DNA of 29,490 bases from an uncultured Sphingobacteriaceae bacterium (GCA_946887045.1 CAMPKC010000056.1:1-29490); one strand, 5' to 3'. Counted from the stretch's first letter, positions 8,175 through 17,460 are shown. The notes: generated from the sequence alone by a model not told the origin. Translations and numbers: made by a program.

Positions 8175-10493
8175 ATGAAAGCATTAAGATTCTTGATGAT
8201 CGTAATTCTAATACTACCGATAGTAGCTTTCGGGCAGGTATCATCACTCACTAAAAACGGGAAAACAACGTTTATACTTAAAAGCAAGAATTACCGTATT
8301 GAGATTGAAGCAAAAGGATTTCGCTTTGACATTTACAACGGTGAATCTGAAAGAATTGCTTTTGCTCATCCAATCAGTGGTATACAGTTTGGTTCTGTGG
8401 CAGATGTTGACACCGATTTGCCTTCTGATAGCCTTCAGAAAATGACACCAGGCCGGGTTTTCGATATCCAGAGTACACGTCTGATTTCAAAAAATGAAAA
8501 CAAAGCAGTCTTTAACGTTAGAAACACAAAAGGTGATAAAGCAGAGGTTAGTATTCAACTTATGGAGAACAGGCTAAAGTTCTCTGTAAAACCGGAAAAA
8601 GCTGAGCTAAATGCCATTCTGATTCGTACAGCTCCAATAGCGCCGGCATACGGATTAAGTGATCATGGAGCATTAGGACGCGAGAGCGCAGAAGTCAGTG
8701 GTTTCTCAAGCGATTATATGGGAGCAAGAACATGCCAGGATATTCATCACGAAGGTCGCCTGATAAGTAATTTTGTGATTCACCCTAAGCAGGGTCTGGC
8801 AGCCATCAATGTAGAGCCGAGAAAGAAGATAGTAAGACTTACAGATGACGAAGCAGCTCATGGTTCATCGGCGAGCCTAGCAATGAATGCCATGTATTAT
8901 ATTATAGGAGATCCTAAATGTATTTACCAGGAGTTACAAGTTATACGCAAAGCAGAAGGCTACCCATTTTTTATTCCTAAATACGATCTTTTTGGAGTGG
9001 GTTGGGAAGCATTTGGTGCCTTGGGCTGGACAACAAGCGCCAAAACCGTAGAAGAAAACATCAATACTTATCTCAAACTTGGATATCCCTTGAGCTGGAT
9101 GGTGATTGGTTCAGGATTTTGGCCCTCCGGAAGTAGCGAGCTATGGGGCACTACTTCTTTTGGTATGTGGGACGAAAAAAAATATCCAGACCCGAAAGCC
9201 TTTCTTAACCGTATGGATGAAAAGGGATTATCAATACTTCTAGGCTTAAGGATTGCCTTTCGCGAGGGTAACCCTTATGCTATAGAAGCTCAAAAGAAGC
9301 GCTTTTTAATATCTGATAAAGACGGGCATGCAATAAATTTTGCGGATAAAGGTGGTTACCCGAGCTATCTGCTCAATTTTGAGGACCCAAAAGCCATTGA
9401 TTGGTACGTGGAACAATGTCAGAAGTGGATAGATGCCGGAGTAGATGGATTCAAGGAAGATCTGATGTTTTATCTCGATAAGCTTGAACGTGACGATAAA
9501 TGCGATGAGGTAAATCGCCGCCTCTCCAAAGCTGGTGTTATTATAATGCTCAGGAATAACTATCTGGGATCGCCTGGAGATCTTCATCGGTATAATGACC
9601 TAAATTTTTACGAAAGCCAGGACAGAGGCCCAATTAACGGACTGTGCCTTGCTTATTCCGGCTTCCCGTATGTCTATCCCGATATTGTTGGGGGTACCGA
9701 GGTTTGGACTGAGATGGAAAAAAATAATATTTCACCTGAACGTGTAGCCAAATATATGATGCGTTATGCTGAATACGCTGCGGTACACCCATCCATGTCA
9801 TTTGGATACGGACCCTGGAGTTTGGGACGGAAAGATGTGGTGGAAATAACCCGCGATGCAGCACTTTTACACAAGCGTTTGCAACCATATATTTACAGTT
9901 ATGCATTAGACGTGGCAGAAACCGGATTTCCTTACACATTTACTCCTTTACCTCTTGCATATCCCCATGATCCGGGAGTATATGGTCTGGCTAATACAAA
10001 AAGTCACTCTTATCAGTGGTTGCTTGGGGAATCGCTGATGGCGTGTCCTCTTTACGGAGATAATTATGCTACATCCGATAACAGAGATATCTATTTACCA
10101 AAAGGAAGATGGATTGATTACGACAACGGAAAAATATATTCAGGACCTTCCACACTTAAGGATTTTCCTATGCCTATCGGGAAAACTCCTTTGTTTATTG
10201 GAGGCAAAGGTATAGTTATCGAAGAAAAATTCGGACGCTTGTTTGCATATGTATATCCAATTCAGAACAAAACAGAGATGACTTTTCATTCTAAGGATGG
10301 AAAGGCCTCTAAAATCAGAGTTCAGGTTAATTCCTGGGACACAAGTTTGGTTCAGGTAATTGACGGATCTAATTCCCAGGTTCAGCAATATGAAAAACAT
10401 AATGGAGCAATAGTATTCCCCCTTGAAACAGGTATGGACTATCTTGTTAAATCCATTCCTATGCCAGATTCGGTTAGCTTGGCAAAGCCTTAA
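8175..10493 (+). CDS. GH31 family alpha-glycosidase, secreted
   Basis: This is a retaining alpha-glycosidase of family 31, whose members act on alpha-glucosides, alpha-xylosides or alpha-galactosides; which applies here is not clear. A signal peptide ends near residue 20 (VAFGQ). An N-terminal beta domain runs to about 250. The barrel contains the nucleophile motif DGFKED at 424-429, with Asp429 the likely nucleophile, and SGFPYVYPDIVGG at 495-507, the classic GH31 strand. The C-terminal beta domains carry GESLMACPLY (618-627) and LPKGRWIDYDNG (641-652). The segment expected to hold the acid/base (about 460-490) reads RNNYLGSPGDLHRYND and then ESQDRG, which differs from the common RSGxxGSQRY form, so this is a divergent subgroup. 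It lies 39 bp after the GH106 gene and is intact. Confidence 0.88.
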   Translation: MKALRFLMIVILILPIVAFGQVSSLTKNGKTTFILKSKNYRIEIEAKGFRFDIYNGESERIAFAHPISGIQFGSVADVDTDLPSDSLQKMTPGRVFDIQSTRLISKNENKAVFNVRNTKGDKAEVSIQLMENRLKFSVKPEKAELNAILIRTAPIAPAYGLSDHGALGRESAEVSGFSSDYMGARTCQDIHHEGRLISNFVIHPKQGLAAINVEPRKKIVRLTDDEAAHGSSASLAMNAMYYIIGDPKCIYQELQVIRKAEGYPFFIPKYDLFGVGWEAFGALGWTTSAKTVEENINTYLKLGYPLSWMVIGSGFWPSGSSELWGTTSFGMWDEKKYPDPKAFLNRMDEKGLSILLGLRIAFREGNPYAIEAQKKRFLISDKDGHAINFADKGGYPSYLLNFEDPKAIDWYVEQCQKWIDAGVDGFKEDLMFYLDKLERDDKCDEVNRRLSKAGVIIMLRNNYLGSPGDLHRYNDLNFYESQDRGPINGLCLAYSGFPYVYPDIVGGTEVWTEMEKNNISPERVAKYMMRYAEYAAVHPSMSFGYGPWSLGRKDVVEITRDAALLHKRLQPYIYSYALDVAETGFPYTFTPLPLAYPHDPGVYGLANTKSHSYQWLLGESLMACPLYGDNYATSDNRDIYLPKGRWIDYDNGKIYSGPSTLKDFPMPIGKTPLFIGGKGIVIEEKFGRLFAYVYPIQNKTEMTFHSKDGKASKIRVQVNSWDTSLVQVIDGSNSQVQQYEKHNGAIVFPLETGMDYLVKSIPMPDSVSLAKP

Positions 10494-10520
10494 AAGTAGA
10501 GAGAATAAAAAAATAAACCC

Positions 10521-11960
10521 ATGAAAAAACTGATATCATTATTTGTATTTTCTGCTACAAGTATGTTGGCTTTCCCTCAGAAGATTAATCCTCCCAATAT
10601 CCTGTGGATATATGTGGATGATATGAGCGACTGGATGGGATGCTATGGCGATAATACCATGCCAACCCCCAACATTGATGCACTTGCAGCAAAGGGGGTA
10701 AGGTTCAGCCATGCCTATATGCCTTGTCCGGTATGCTCTCCAACACGATCTGCATTGATAACCGGAACGATGCAAACCACTTATGGCTTGCATCATCATG
10801 AGACAATGGTGAAAAAACCACTTCCTGCTGGAATAACTACCATCCCTGAACTTTTTCGTAAAGCTGGGTATATCACTTTCAATGAAGCAAAAACACACTA
10901 TAATTTTTCATACCAATCAGAGGATTTGTTTTCTCCTGAATTTGAACGACCATCAAAGAACATGGTTAAAGATCATTTGGTGGGGCTCGACCTCAGTTGG
11001 CTGAAACAACTCCAGGGAAAGAAATTTTTTGGACAGATACAACTCCCGGGAGGCAAATACCAGGGAGAGGTTGGCAGCCAATACCCAGCCTATAGCCGGC
11101 TAAAGGAAAGTGAGATAAACGTACCGCCTCAGTATCCCGATAACCCCGTCTTCCGAAATGCCATTGCACGCCATTATGAACAGGTCGCATTTTGCGACAG
11201 TCAGGTTGGGGCAATTGTTCAGGCTCTGAAAGAATATGGAATATGGAAAAATACTGTTGTGTTTTTCTTTTCAGATCACGGTTGCCAAATGCCCAGGGCA
11301 AAACAGTTTGTCTACGAGGAAGGGACAAAAGTACCTCTGATTGTTCATTGGCCGGATGGATATAAGCAGCTTCAAAAGAAAGAAAAGGTGAGAAATGATT
11401 TAGTGACTGGTATTGATATTTCTGTTTCAACGCTTGCACTTGCCGGAATTAAGATCCCTTCGTTTATGGAAGGGAAGAACCTTTTTGATGAAAATTATAA
11501 AGGGAGGGAATTTGTTGTTACAGCTAGAGACCGTATGGGTATAGCCATAGATCATGTACGCGCAATTCGGACTAGCAACTATCTGTATATAAGAAATTAC
11601 ATGACAGACCGCCCTTTGTATCAGGCTGGATACCGTGATGGTTATGCCACGTTTATTAACTTAAGAAGATTATATTCGGAAGGAAAACTGAGTCCGCTTC
11701 AGTCCTCATATCACGATGCCTCACAGCGCCTGCCTGAGGAATTATACGATGTAAATAATGATCCCAACCAGCTGAATAACCTTGCTTCTGATCCAAAGTA
11801 TGCGGCCATATTAAATAAACATAGAAAATTTCTCAAAGAATGGCAGCAACTGACCGATGATAAAGGGAGGTATCCGGCGGGCAGGGAAGAATTGGAAAAA
11901 GTGTTTAACGGGGCACCAGATAAATGTGTGAATCCTGAATATGATATTTTTAAGAAATAA
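10521..11960 (+). CDS. Formylglycine-dependent sulfatase (S1 family)
   Basis: It should remove sulfate esters from the imported or surface glycan after conversion of Cys72 to formylglycine. The motif CSPTR at 72-76, followed by SALITG, is the S1 sulfatase signature. Metal-site residues are visible as Asp33-Asp34 (VDDMS) and Asp252-His253 (SDHG). A signal peptide ends near residue 20. The C-terminal part has EELYDVNNDPNQLNNLA, usual for this fold. It starts 27 bp after the GH31 stop and is the last gene of the + strand operon. It is clearly related to the sulfatase at 19491-20978: both share PVCS and then R, the ITG loop, IQL-GGK and ARDR. The S1 subfamily, and so the sulfate position attacked, cannot be fixed by eye. 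Confidence 0.92.
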   Translation: MKKLISLFVFSATSMLAFPQKINPPNILWIYVDDMSDWMGCYGDNTMPTPNIDALAAKGVRFSHAYMPCPVCSPTRSALITGTMQTTYGLHHHETMVKKPLPAGITTIPELFRKAGYITFNEAKTHYNFSYQSEDLFSPEFERPSKNMVKDHLVGLDLSWLKQLQGKKFFGQIQLPGGKYQGEVGSQYPAYSRLKESEINVPPQYPDNPVFRNAIARHYEQVAFCDSQVGAIVQALKEYGIWKNTVVFFFSDHGCQMPRAKQFVYEEGTKVPLIVHWPDGYKQLQKKEKVRNDLVTGIDISVSTLALAGIKIPSFMEGKNLFDENYKGREFVVTARDRMGIAIDHVRAIRTSNYLYIRNYMTDRPLYQAGYRDGYATFINLRRLYSEGKLSPLQSSYHDASQRLPEELYDVNNDPNQLNNLASDPKYAAILNKHRKFLKEWQQLTDDKGRYPAGREELEKVFNGAPDKCVNPEYDIFKK

Positions 11961-12231
11961 ACTAACCAAGAATGCAAAGACAAATTAGTAGCATTCGGGT
12001 CATATTACACCACCTTTACCGATTTGATGCAAGACCCAAATTATCTTATAACGTTCCCGATGTTGGTTTTATCTATTATCATCATTTTCCAGTACATCTT
12101 TCTTGGACAATTGACTACTTAGTAAGCGAAGCAAAACTACTTTCCAAATCAAAAATAGATTTTCCACGATTACGCCAGTTCGGATATGCATTTTTTTTAC
12201 TACCTAGTATACGGAAATCAGCCAGGTGAGG
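11961..12231. other. Gene-free stretch after the sulfatase operon
   Basis: No gene could be supported. An 85-codon open frame at 11972-12229 on + has no family resemblance. The opposite strand also has short open pieces, for example one encoding NAYPNWRNRGKSIFDLE, broken by stops. The stretch may be a decayed coding remnant. No hairpin terminator is evident directly after the sulfatase stop. Confidence 0.4.
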
Positions 12232-12245
12232 TGTTTGGCCTAGAA

Positions 12246-12339
12246 ATTCCGGTGAAATTGACCACCTAATTCCGGGCCAAGCTGACCACCTGATTCCAGA
12301 GGAAACTGACCAGTAGATTCCGGTCCAAACTGACCATCC
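12246..12339 (+). repeat. Four tandem IS21-end repeats
   Basis: Four copies of a unit of the form ATTCCgg-(c)aaa-cTGACCAcc start at 12246, 12269, 12293 and 12317, a period of 23, 24 and 24 bp. Examples are ATTCCGGTGAAATTGACC in copy 1 and ATTCCGGTCCAAACTGACC in copy 4. IS21 elements carry such multiple binding sites for the transposase at their ends. They lie about 85 bp before the istA start. Confidence 0.8.
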
Positions 12340-12424
12340 CCGAAGAAGTCTTAAATGCTGTAGAATCAGCCATCTTTAACAGGGTTTATAGACTCTGAAA
12401 AGCATAGCCAATTCAACAATCAGC

Positions 12425-13690
12425 ATGAGTAAGATACGACAAATATTACGGATGCATAGTCAGGGTCAAAGCATCCTTTCGACCGCTTCTAAGAGCGATA
12501 CTTCACGCAATACGGTAAAGCGTTATCTGAAAGCCTTTACCGCCAGCGGCTTTACCTTTTGTGAGATCAATGCATTGAACGATAAAGAACTGGAAGACTT
12601 TTTTGGCAAAAGCAAAGAGCCTCCACCCCACGACCGGATGCAGTCGTTGCTGCGCTGTTTTCCACATGTCGACAAGGAAGCTAAGCACGGGAGTTAATCG
12701 TCACATGCTCTGGGAAGCCTATTCAAGGAATTTCCCGGAGGGTATCGCTACAGCCAGTTTTGCCATTATTACCGCCAGTGGAAGTGCAGGGTAAACCCGG
12801 TGATGCATCAGGAGCATAAAGCAGGCGATAAGCTTTATGTAGATTTTGCGGGTAAAAAGCTAAGTATTACGGATAAAGAGACCGGTGAGATTGCTGCTGT
12901 AGAAGTGTTTGTAGCCATCCTGGGTGCCAGCCAGCTCACCCATGTGGAGGCCGTAGCCAGCAGCAGAAAGACTTCATTCAAGTCTGTGAAAACACCCTTC
13001 ATTATATCGGTGGTGTACCGGCAGCCATCGTGCCGGATAACCTGAGTCTGCCGTCACCAAAAGCAGCCGGTACGAACCTACCCTGAATGAGACTTTTGCT
13101 GATTTTGCTGGCCATTACGGAACCACTATACTTCCGGCCAGAGCATACAGGCCCCGGGATAAGACACTGGTAGAGGGAGCCGTTAAGATCATGTATACCC
13201 GGATCTATGCTCCCTTAAGAAAAGCGGTCTTTCATTCTTTAATGGAACTAAATGCGGCTATCCGCGTAGCCCTGGAAGTTCATAACAGCCAGTTGTTGCA
13301 GGGCCGGAACTATAGCCGGAGACTACAGTTTGAAGAAGTAGAGCGTCCGGCACTCGCTCCGCTTCCGGTACTGCCTTATGAGTTTAAGAAGCAGTATCAG
13401 GCTACGGTGATGAAGAATGGCCATGTTTGCCTTGGACCGGATAAGCATTATTACAGTGTCCCGTACCGCTTCATTGGCAGAAAGATCAAATTACTATACT
13501 CCGGATCATCAGTAAAGGCTTACTGTCATTATGAGCGGATTGCCCTGCACAAGCGGATTAAAAGCCCATACAACTACACCACCGATAAGGACCATCTGGC
13601 TTCCACCCACCAGTTTGTTTCTGACTGGACACCTGATAAGTTCCTGAACTGGGCAGCATCTATACACGAAGATGTCCGGTTGTATATGCC
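12425..13690 (+). pseudogene. istA: istA transposase of IS21 family, frameshifted
   Basis: The reading must be stitched from five pieces. They are 12425 to about 12690 (MSKIRQILRMHSQGQSI, a helix-turn-helix front), then RHMLWEAYSRNFPEG to about 12742, then HQEHKAGDKLYVDFAGKKLS to about 12967, then ENTLHYIGGVPAAIVPDNL to about 13048, then RPRDKTLVEGAVKIMYTRIY onward to about 13690. All three acidic residues of the DDE core are recognisable: Asp in YVDFAG, Asp in VPDN and Glu in LVEGAV. At least four frameshifts separate the pieces. The last piece ends in HEDVRLYM, before the normal C-terminus, where a deletion joins it to istB. No active transposase can be made. Confidence 0.85.
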
Positions 13691-13814
13691 AGCAATTGCT
13701 GATACTCGACGACTTCGGGATTCAGCCCTTTGACGCCCAGAGCAGGGCTGCCTTGATGGAAATCATTGAAGACAGGCACGGTAAAACGTCTCTAATCATT
13801 ACCTCGCAGCTTGC
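13691..13814 (+). pseudogene. istB: istB helper ATPase of IS21, internal fragment
   Basis: Only about 40 codons remain, including the Walker B region [17 protein letters not shown] and [18 protein letters not shown]. The N-terminal half with the P-loop and the C-terminal third are absent. On the left it is fused out of frame to istA; on the right it ends after SQL and continues into antisense porP sequence. A conceptual open frame at 13672-13941 that spans this junction is therefore a chimera, not a gene. Confidence 0.8.
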
Positions 13815-14347
13815 CGCTTTCAAATTTATAACTGACTGCAGTAAAAAAGGTGGAGCCTCCAGCTACCCTATCCGCTTTGGGAGTGAAAGCTGTTCTAAAG
13901 TTTCGCAAAGCTCCTTGAACGTTCATCCTTTACCTGAATAAGCTAAACCTATATCTCCGTTAACTTCAAATTGCTTGTTCAAATTCTCTAAAAGAACCTC
14001 GTCATCGGCTTCACCAAGGAGATTATCCGTATTGATCCCTTCATTTAACACTCCTAAAGAAACGCCTACACTTAACTCCTCATCGTCGGCACCAACAGGC
14101 AAATGATAAGCTATTATAGCCATACCAGCTGTTTGCTGTATCAGCCCAGCTGTATAGTGATTAATATTGAGTCCGACCCCAAATTCACCCGCCCTGTAGC
14201 ACCCCATAATTACTCGCGTTTTAGGAGCATCCTCTATTCCACCATTTTCTAGCGGTATCCCATGTCGAGAAATAAGCCTTTTTCCTTTGCTAACATACCT
14301 GGATTTGACAATTGCTGGTTAAAGAAAACCAGGGCGACAGTCGGTTT
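13813..14347 (-). pseudogene. PorP/SprF family type IX secretion protein, degraded
   Basis: Translated in three frames, the minus strand gives a PorP/SprF-like chain. Piece one is VFFNQQLSNPGMLAKEKGLF and LDMGYR, ending in a stop at 14249-14251. Piece two is ENGGIEDAPKTRVIMGCYRA through AYHLPVGADDEELSVGVSLG to [11 protein letters not shown], with a stop at 13923-13925. Piece three is [20 protein letters not shown] and [17 protein letters not shown]. Two frameshifts are needed, at about 14250 and 13924. The signal peptide is missing, since an in-frame stop precedes piece one, and the C-terminus is cut at the istB junction. PorP/SprF proteins are outer membrane partners in type IX secretion and gliding. 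An open frame at 13923-14207 covers only the middle piece. Confidence 0.75.
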
Positions 14348-14812
14348 TTAAGGCCTGAAGTTCCATGATTTATGAACCTGGAAAGTATCTCATTACCAAA
14401 TACCTAAGGCAAAAAAAAATGGCAAGGATATTCCGGCAACAGCAAATTTTGTATGACTAAATATCATTTCGTGTATATAACTGACCGGTCCGTCATGGCA
14501 ACTCACCACTTCGTGTGGGCGTCTAAAACGGGTGGTTTCCACTTTTGAGATTAACACCTATGTAATCAATATATATAAGTAACCTAGTGTTGTGACAGAA
14601 TCGCCGAACCTGTATTATGGAAAGGATTATTCGGAATAGAGTCCCAGGCACTTGCATTCTTTGAAAAGCAAATATCTCACACTCGTTTCTTCTCAAGAGC
14701 TTTCACGGCCCTTAAATCCCCCTGTACCTTTCGGGTTATCAGGCACTCTCTTGGCAAATTTACTCACTTACAGTGAGGGAGCTTAACAAGTGAAATCGAA
14801 TTGTGCCCATCA
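14348..14812. other. Gene-free region, nothing identified
   Basis: No open frame of useful length and no family resemblance was found on either strand. Short sequences near 14480-14535 (GACCGGTC, CACCACTTCG, GGGTGGTTTCCAC) look a little like insertion-sequence end repeats, but no repeat period could be established. The region is probably decayed DNA between the porP scrap and the nuclease scrap. Confidence 0.4.
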
Positions 14813-14980
14813 TTATTCCAGTTGCCTTTTCAAATCCTCTTTACTCGGAAGATACAGCTTATATTCGTTAGCATAGATCTGCGTGTTATTCTCCGGCAAT
14901 GTAAATTCTACAACGGGCTTATTTTCCTTTTTGCATAAGATTATTCCTATTGTTGGATTTTCTCCAGAGAGCTTAAAATA
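14813..14980 (-). pseudogene. C-terminal scrap of a YhcG/DUF1016-type nuclease
   Basis: The minus strand encodes ENPTIGIILCKKENKPVVEF, followed by TLPENNTQIYANEYKLYLPS and KEDLKRQLE before a double stop at 14810-14815. NPTIGIILCK with VVEF is the characteristic end of the PDDEXK nuclease domain family formerly called DUF1016 (YhcG). Upstream the frame is closed by two adjacent stops near 14984-14989, so only about 50 codons of the 3' end survive. Some family members are linked to restriction or defence loci, but this scrap cannot be functional. Confidence 0.65.
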
Positions 14981-15093
14981 CTACTAAACTCCATATTACA
15001 TAATGGGATGATTATCATTCCTGCAGCAGCTGAACTGAATTCCTTATAAAGTTACTTCAATTTCTATCTGTTTTTAATTTTACCTTTAGCTAT

Positions 15094-17412
15094 TTACTTT
15101 GCTTCAATCTTATGATTACCACCTTTAAGAGTGAACAAGTTATATCCTCCCTTTCTATCTTTGGAGCTTACTTTGTGTCCATTAATCACAACCATCTTTT
15201 TCTTGACAGGAATATATACAATGGCTTCACTTCCGTGTGGCACGACCAATTCCATTTTCATTCCGGACCTAATTTTGCTGATTCTTACGGAGACTTTACC
15301 CGCTATGGTTTCGTTCCCAGTTTCTGCAAATTCAAGACCTCCCAAATCAGGTTTTACCATAAATTTTTTCCAAGCAGGTTCTAGAGGATACAATCCACAA
15401 ACATATTGTGCCAGAATGGTCAAACCACCACCGCTCCATGCATGGTTTGTTGAACCTCCACCGTATCCATTTCTACCAATACCCCAACCTTCAAATAGGG
15501 TAGAATAGTCTTTATTGTCTACCATAGGTTGAAAACGTTTTTTCAGCCTTTCTAAACCATATTCCGATTCTCCCATTAAAAATAAAGCTTCGCAAACATA
15601 CTTTTCCATATAAGGACTGGCATATTCTTGTGTTTTTAGCAGTTTATAAATGGCTTTATACTTATCGGCATCGGCCAATCCTGCTACTACAGCAAGGGCT
15701 TGTCCACGGTCATCAATATCATCTTTGTAATTGTCAGATCTGTATTGATCTCCCTTCCAAAACATAGTGTTAAACGATACTTTGAAATTACTCATAGTAG
15801 TTTCTGCCCAAGTCACTTGCTCCTGTTTACCTAGTAATTGAGACATATTCTTATAGCCTTTCAATGCTAAATAATACCATTCGTTCATTAATAAATCTTT
15901 GTCAATATTGGTTCCCCAATCACCCCAGTACCAACCTTTACTACTAGCATCTGTCATTCGTTTTACCAAGACACCGTTTTTGTCCAACTGCCAAACATCA
16001 AGATAACGTTTTACACCATCGTATACTTTAGCAATTGTTTCTTTATCTCCGGTATTTAAATAGTAATTCCAAAAACCGTAGTAACCGATACTCGCCAACA
16101 TTTGCCCTGGAAGTTCTTTATCCCAATTTCCTGAAGGAATAGGAGAAAAAATGGTACCATCTTCTCGTTGCCAATTTATGAGCTCCAAGATTCCTTTCTT
16201 AGTAAGAAAACGACTTTCAGGATCTAAAGCGTAAAAAGATTCGCCACTTTCGTTGACCATATCTCCCCACCATTGTGAGCGTTCTCTGTCAGGACAATCC
16301 ATATAGGTATCGCGCATGGTAACGTATAAAGTACGCTCCGCCTTTGTCCATAATCTTTTATAAAAATCATCGTTACAATCAAAGCTTCCAGAAAATTCAC
16401 TGGCATAGCCCGTTTCTCTATATTGCAAATCCAAGACTTTAATTCCTTTGGGCAGGACGTAATATACTTCTTGACCATTCATCCAGCCTAGATTTTCGTA
16501 TTCTTGTACTCCCTTACGTGTCATATATTCACCACGTACATTATAGGGGCCACCACCTTGGTAGTGATCTGTCAATAGTATTATTTTTTCATCTCCTTTG
16601 GCTTCTATTTTAAAATAGGGCGTTATTTGTGCATTGTATGGTAGTCTACAAACTATAGTGTCTCCTGTGCTTTCAAAAGGGAATGTCCTCTGATTTTCAT
16701 ATTTCTTCATTCCGAAATTTTTCCATAGTGGAATAGGTCGTTTTACGAGGTTATTCCAAGGAGCAACCGGTGGCTTGCCTAATTCTCGCGAACCTCCCCA
16801 TCCTTTAGTCTTTGCTTCCGCTTGGGTGAAATCAAAATTTCCTATACGGGCATCGTAGCGTATACTGGACTCTGATAATCTGAAATTAGGCAAAGGCAGA
16901 CCTGCTGTCCCAAATTCTCTCCGGATGGAGGCTTCCCAGCTATTATCCGAGAGTAACTCAAAGTCAGGTGCTTGGCAATCAAAAATCAAGGCAGCCTTGC
17001 CACTGCTGTTGTGAGAGAAGCCATCTTTCCCGAAATACCATACTAATACAGAAATATAGTTATCACCGGTTTTTAGATACGGTGCAATATCCACTTCGTC
17101 GTAGTAGGTATCGCTCGGTGAAGGACCTCGCTTTAACTGCCCTTCAAAGACAGCCAGCTCCCCGTTTATCCACAGCCAGTATTTAGAGTCGCAGGCAATC
17201 TTGGTTAAAGCGATGCTTGGCACTTTTTCAACTTTAAATGTCTTGTTATAAGCGGTCCAGTTATTCGTTTCATTTTGCTGCTCAACTGCTGTAATCCATT
17301 GGCCTTTCCAATTTACAGTTGAATTAATATTATTATACTGGCCAGTAGCGGAATGAAAGATAAACAGGAGCCATATCCATAATGGTATCCGTTTAAGGGA
17401 GTTTTTTTTCAT
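15094..17412 (-). CDS. GH78 family alpha-L-rhamnosidase, secreted
   Basis: It is predicted to hydrolyse terminal alpha-L-rhamnosides by inversion. The start chosen is the ATG at 17412, which gives MKKNSLKRIPLWIWLLF, a good signal peptide; an in-frame ATG at 17436 adds eight residues. Residue numbers here count from 17436. The N-terminal beta-sandwich (about 40-340) has SKYWLWINGELAVFEG at 84-99 and KRGPSPSDTYYDE at 102-114. The (alpha/alpha)6 barrel carries DCPDRERSQWWGD at 380-392, the GH78 acid region, and TLFEGW at 646-651, where Glu649 may be the second catalytic acid. A C-terminal sandwich follows. The length of 772-780 aa is complete. It is the last gene of the - strand set. A broken paralog lies at 26040-26952. 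Confidence 0.88.
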   Translation of the reverse strand: MKKNSLKRIPLWIWLLFIFHSATGQYNNINSTVNWKGQWITAVEQQNETNNWTAYNKTFKVEKVPSIALTKIACDSKYWLWINGELAVFEGQLKRGPSPSDTYYDEVDIAPYLKTGDNYISVLVWYFGKDGFSHNSSGKAALIFDCQAPDFELLSDNSWEASIRREFGTAGLPLPNFRLSESSIRYDARIGNFDFTQAEAKTKGWGGSRELGKPPVAPWNNLVKRPIPLWKNFGMKKYENQRTFPFESTGDTIVCRLPYNAQITPYFKIEAKGDEKIILLTDHYQGGGPYNVRGEYMTRKGVQEYENLGWMNGQEVYYVLPKGIKVLDLQYRETGYASEFSGSFDCNDDFYKRLWTKAERTLYVTMRDTYMDCPDRERSQWWGDMVNESGESFYALDPESRFLTKKGILELINWQREDGTIFSPIPSGNWDKELPGQMLASIGYYGFWNYYLNTGDKETIAKVYDGVKRYLDVWQLDKNGVLVKRMTDASSKGWYWGDWGTNIDKDLLMNEWYYLALKGYKNMSQLLGKQEQVTWAETTMSNFKVSFNTMFWKGDQYRSDNYKDDIDDRGQALAVVAGLADADKYKAIYKLLKTQEYASPYMEKYVCEALFLMGESEYGLERLKKRFQPMVDNKDYSTLFEGWGIGRNGYGGGSTNHAWSGGGLTILAQYVCGLYPLEPAWKKFMVKPDLGGLEFAETGNETIAGKVSVRISKIRSGMKMELVVPHGSEAIVYIPVKKKMVVINGHKVSSKDRKGGYNLFTLKGGNHKIEAK

Positions 17413-17460
17413 TTTTCGTTGTTTCGGGTTATTCATTTTTTTTTGTGAGAATTTTTACAA

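Larger units (their letters stand above)
12232..13814 (+). mobile_element. IS21-family insertion sequence remnant, right end lost
   Basis: The element has a left end with multiple tandem repeats, a broken istA and an internal piece of istB, in the order usual for IS21. The outer boundary near 12232 (TGTTTGG) is tentative. At about 13690 istA is joined to the middle of istB, so the end of istA and the Walker A part of istB are missing. At about 13807-13818 istB stops inside the protein and runs directly into an antisense porP/sprF fragment. No inverted copy of the end repeats was found downstream, so the right end is deleted. The element is GC-richer than its surroundings and cannot be autonomous. 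Confidence 0.85.

Noticed and set aside
11972..12229. 85-codon + strand open frame after the first sulfatase
   Set aside because: No start context, no family resemblance, and similar short frames on the other strand; kept as a gene-free stretch.
12246..12339. Four evenly spaced repeats as a CRISPR array
   Set aside because: The repeats abut with no spacers of constant length and lie just before istA; they are IS21 end repeats.
13672..13941. 89-codon + strand open frame containing the istB Walker B segment
   Set aside because: Its second half is antisense to the porP/sprF scrap, so it is a chimera created by a deletion, not a gene.
13923..14207. 94-codon - strand open frame as a stand-alone small protein
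   Set aside because: It is the middle piece of the PorP/SprF pseudogene; matching sequence continues on both sides in other frames.
14480..14540. Possible second IS end (GACCGGTC, CACCACTTCG, GGGTGGTTTCC)
   Set aside because: No regular repeat period and no transposase nearby could be tied to it.
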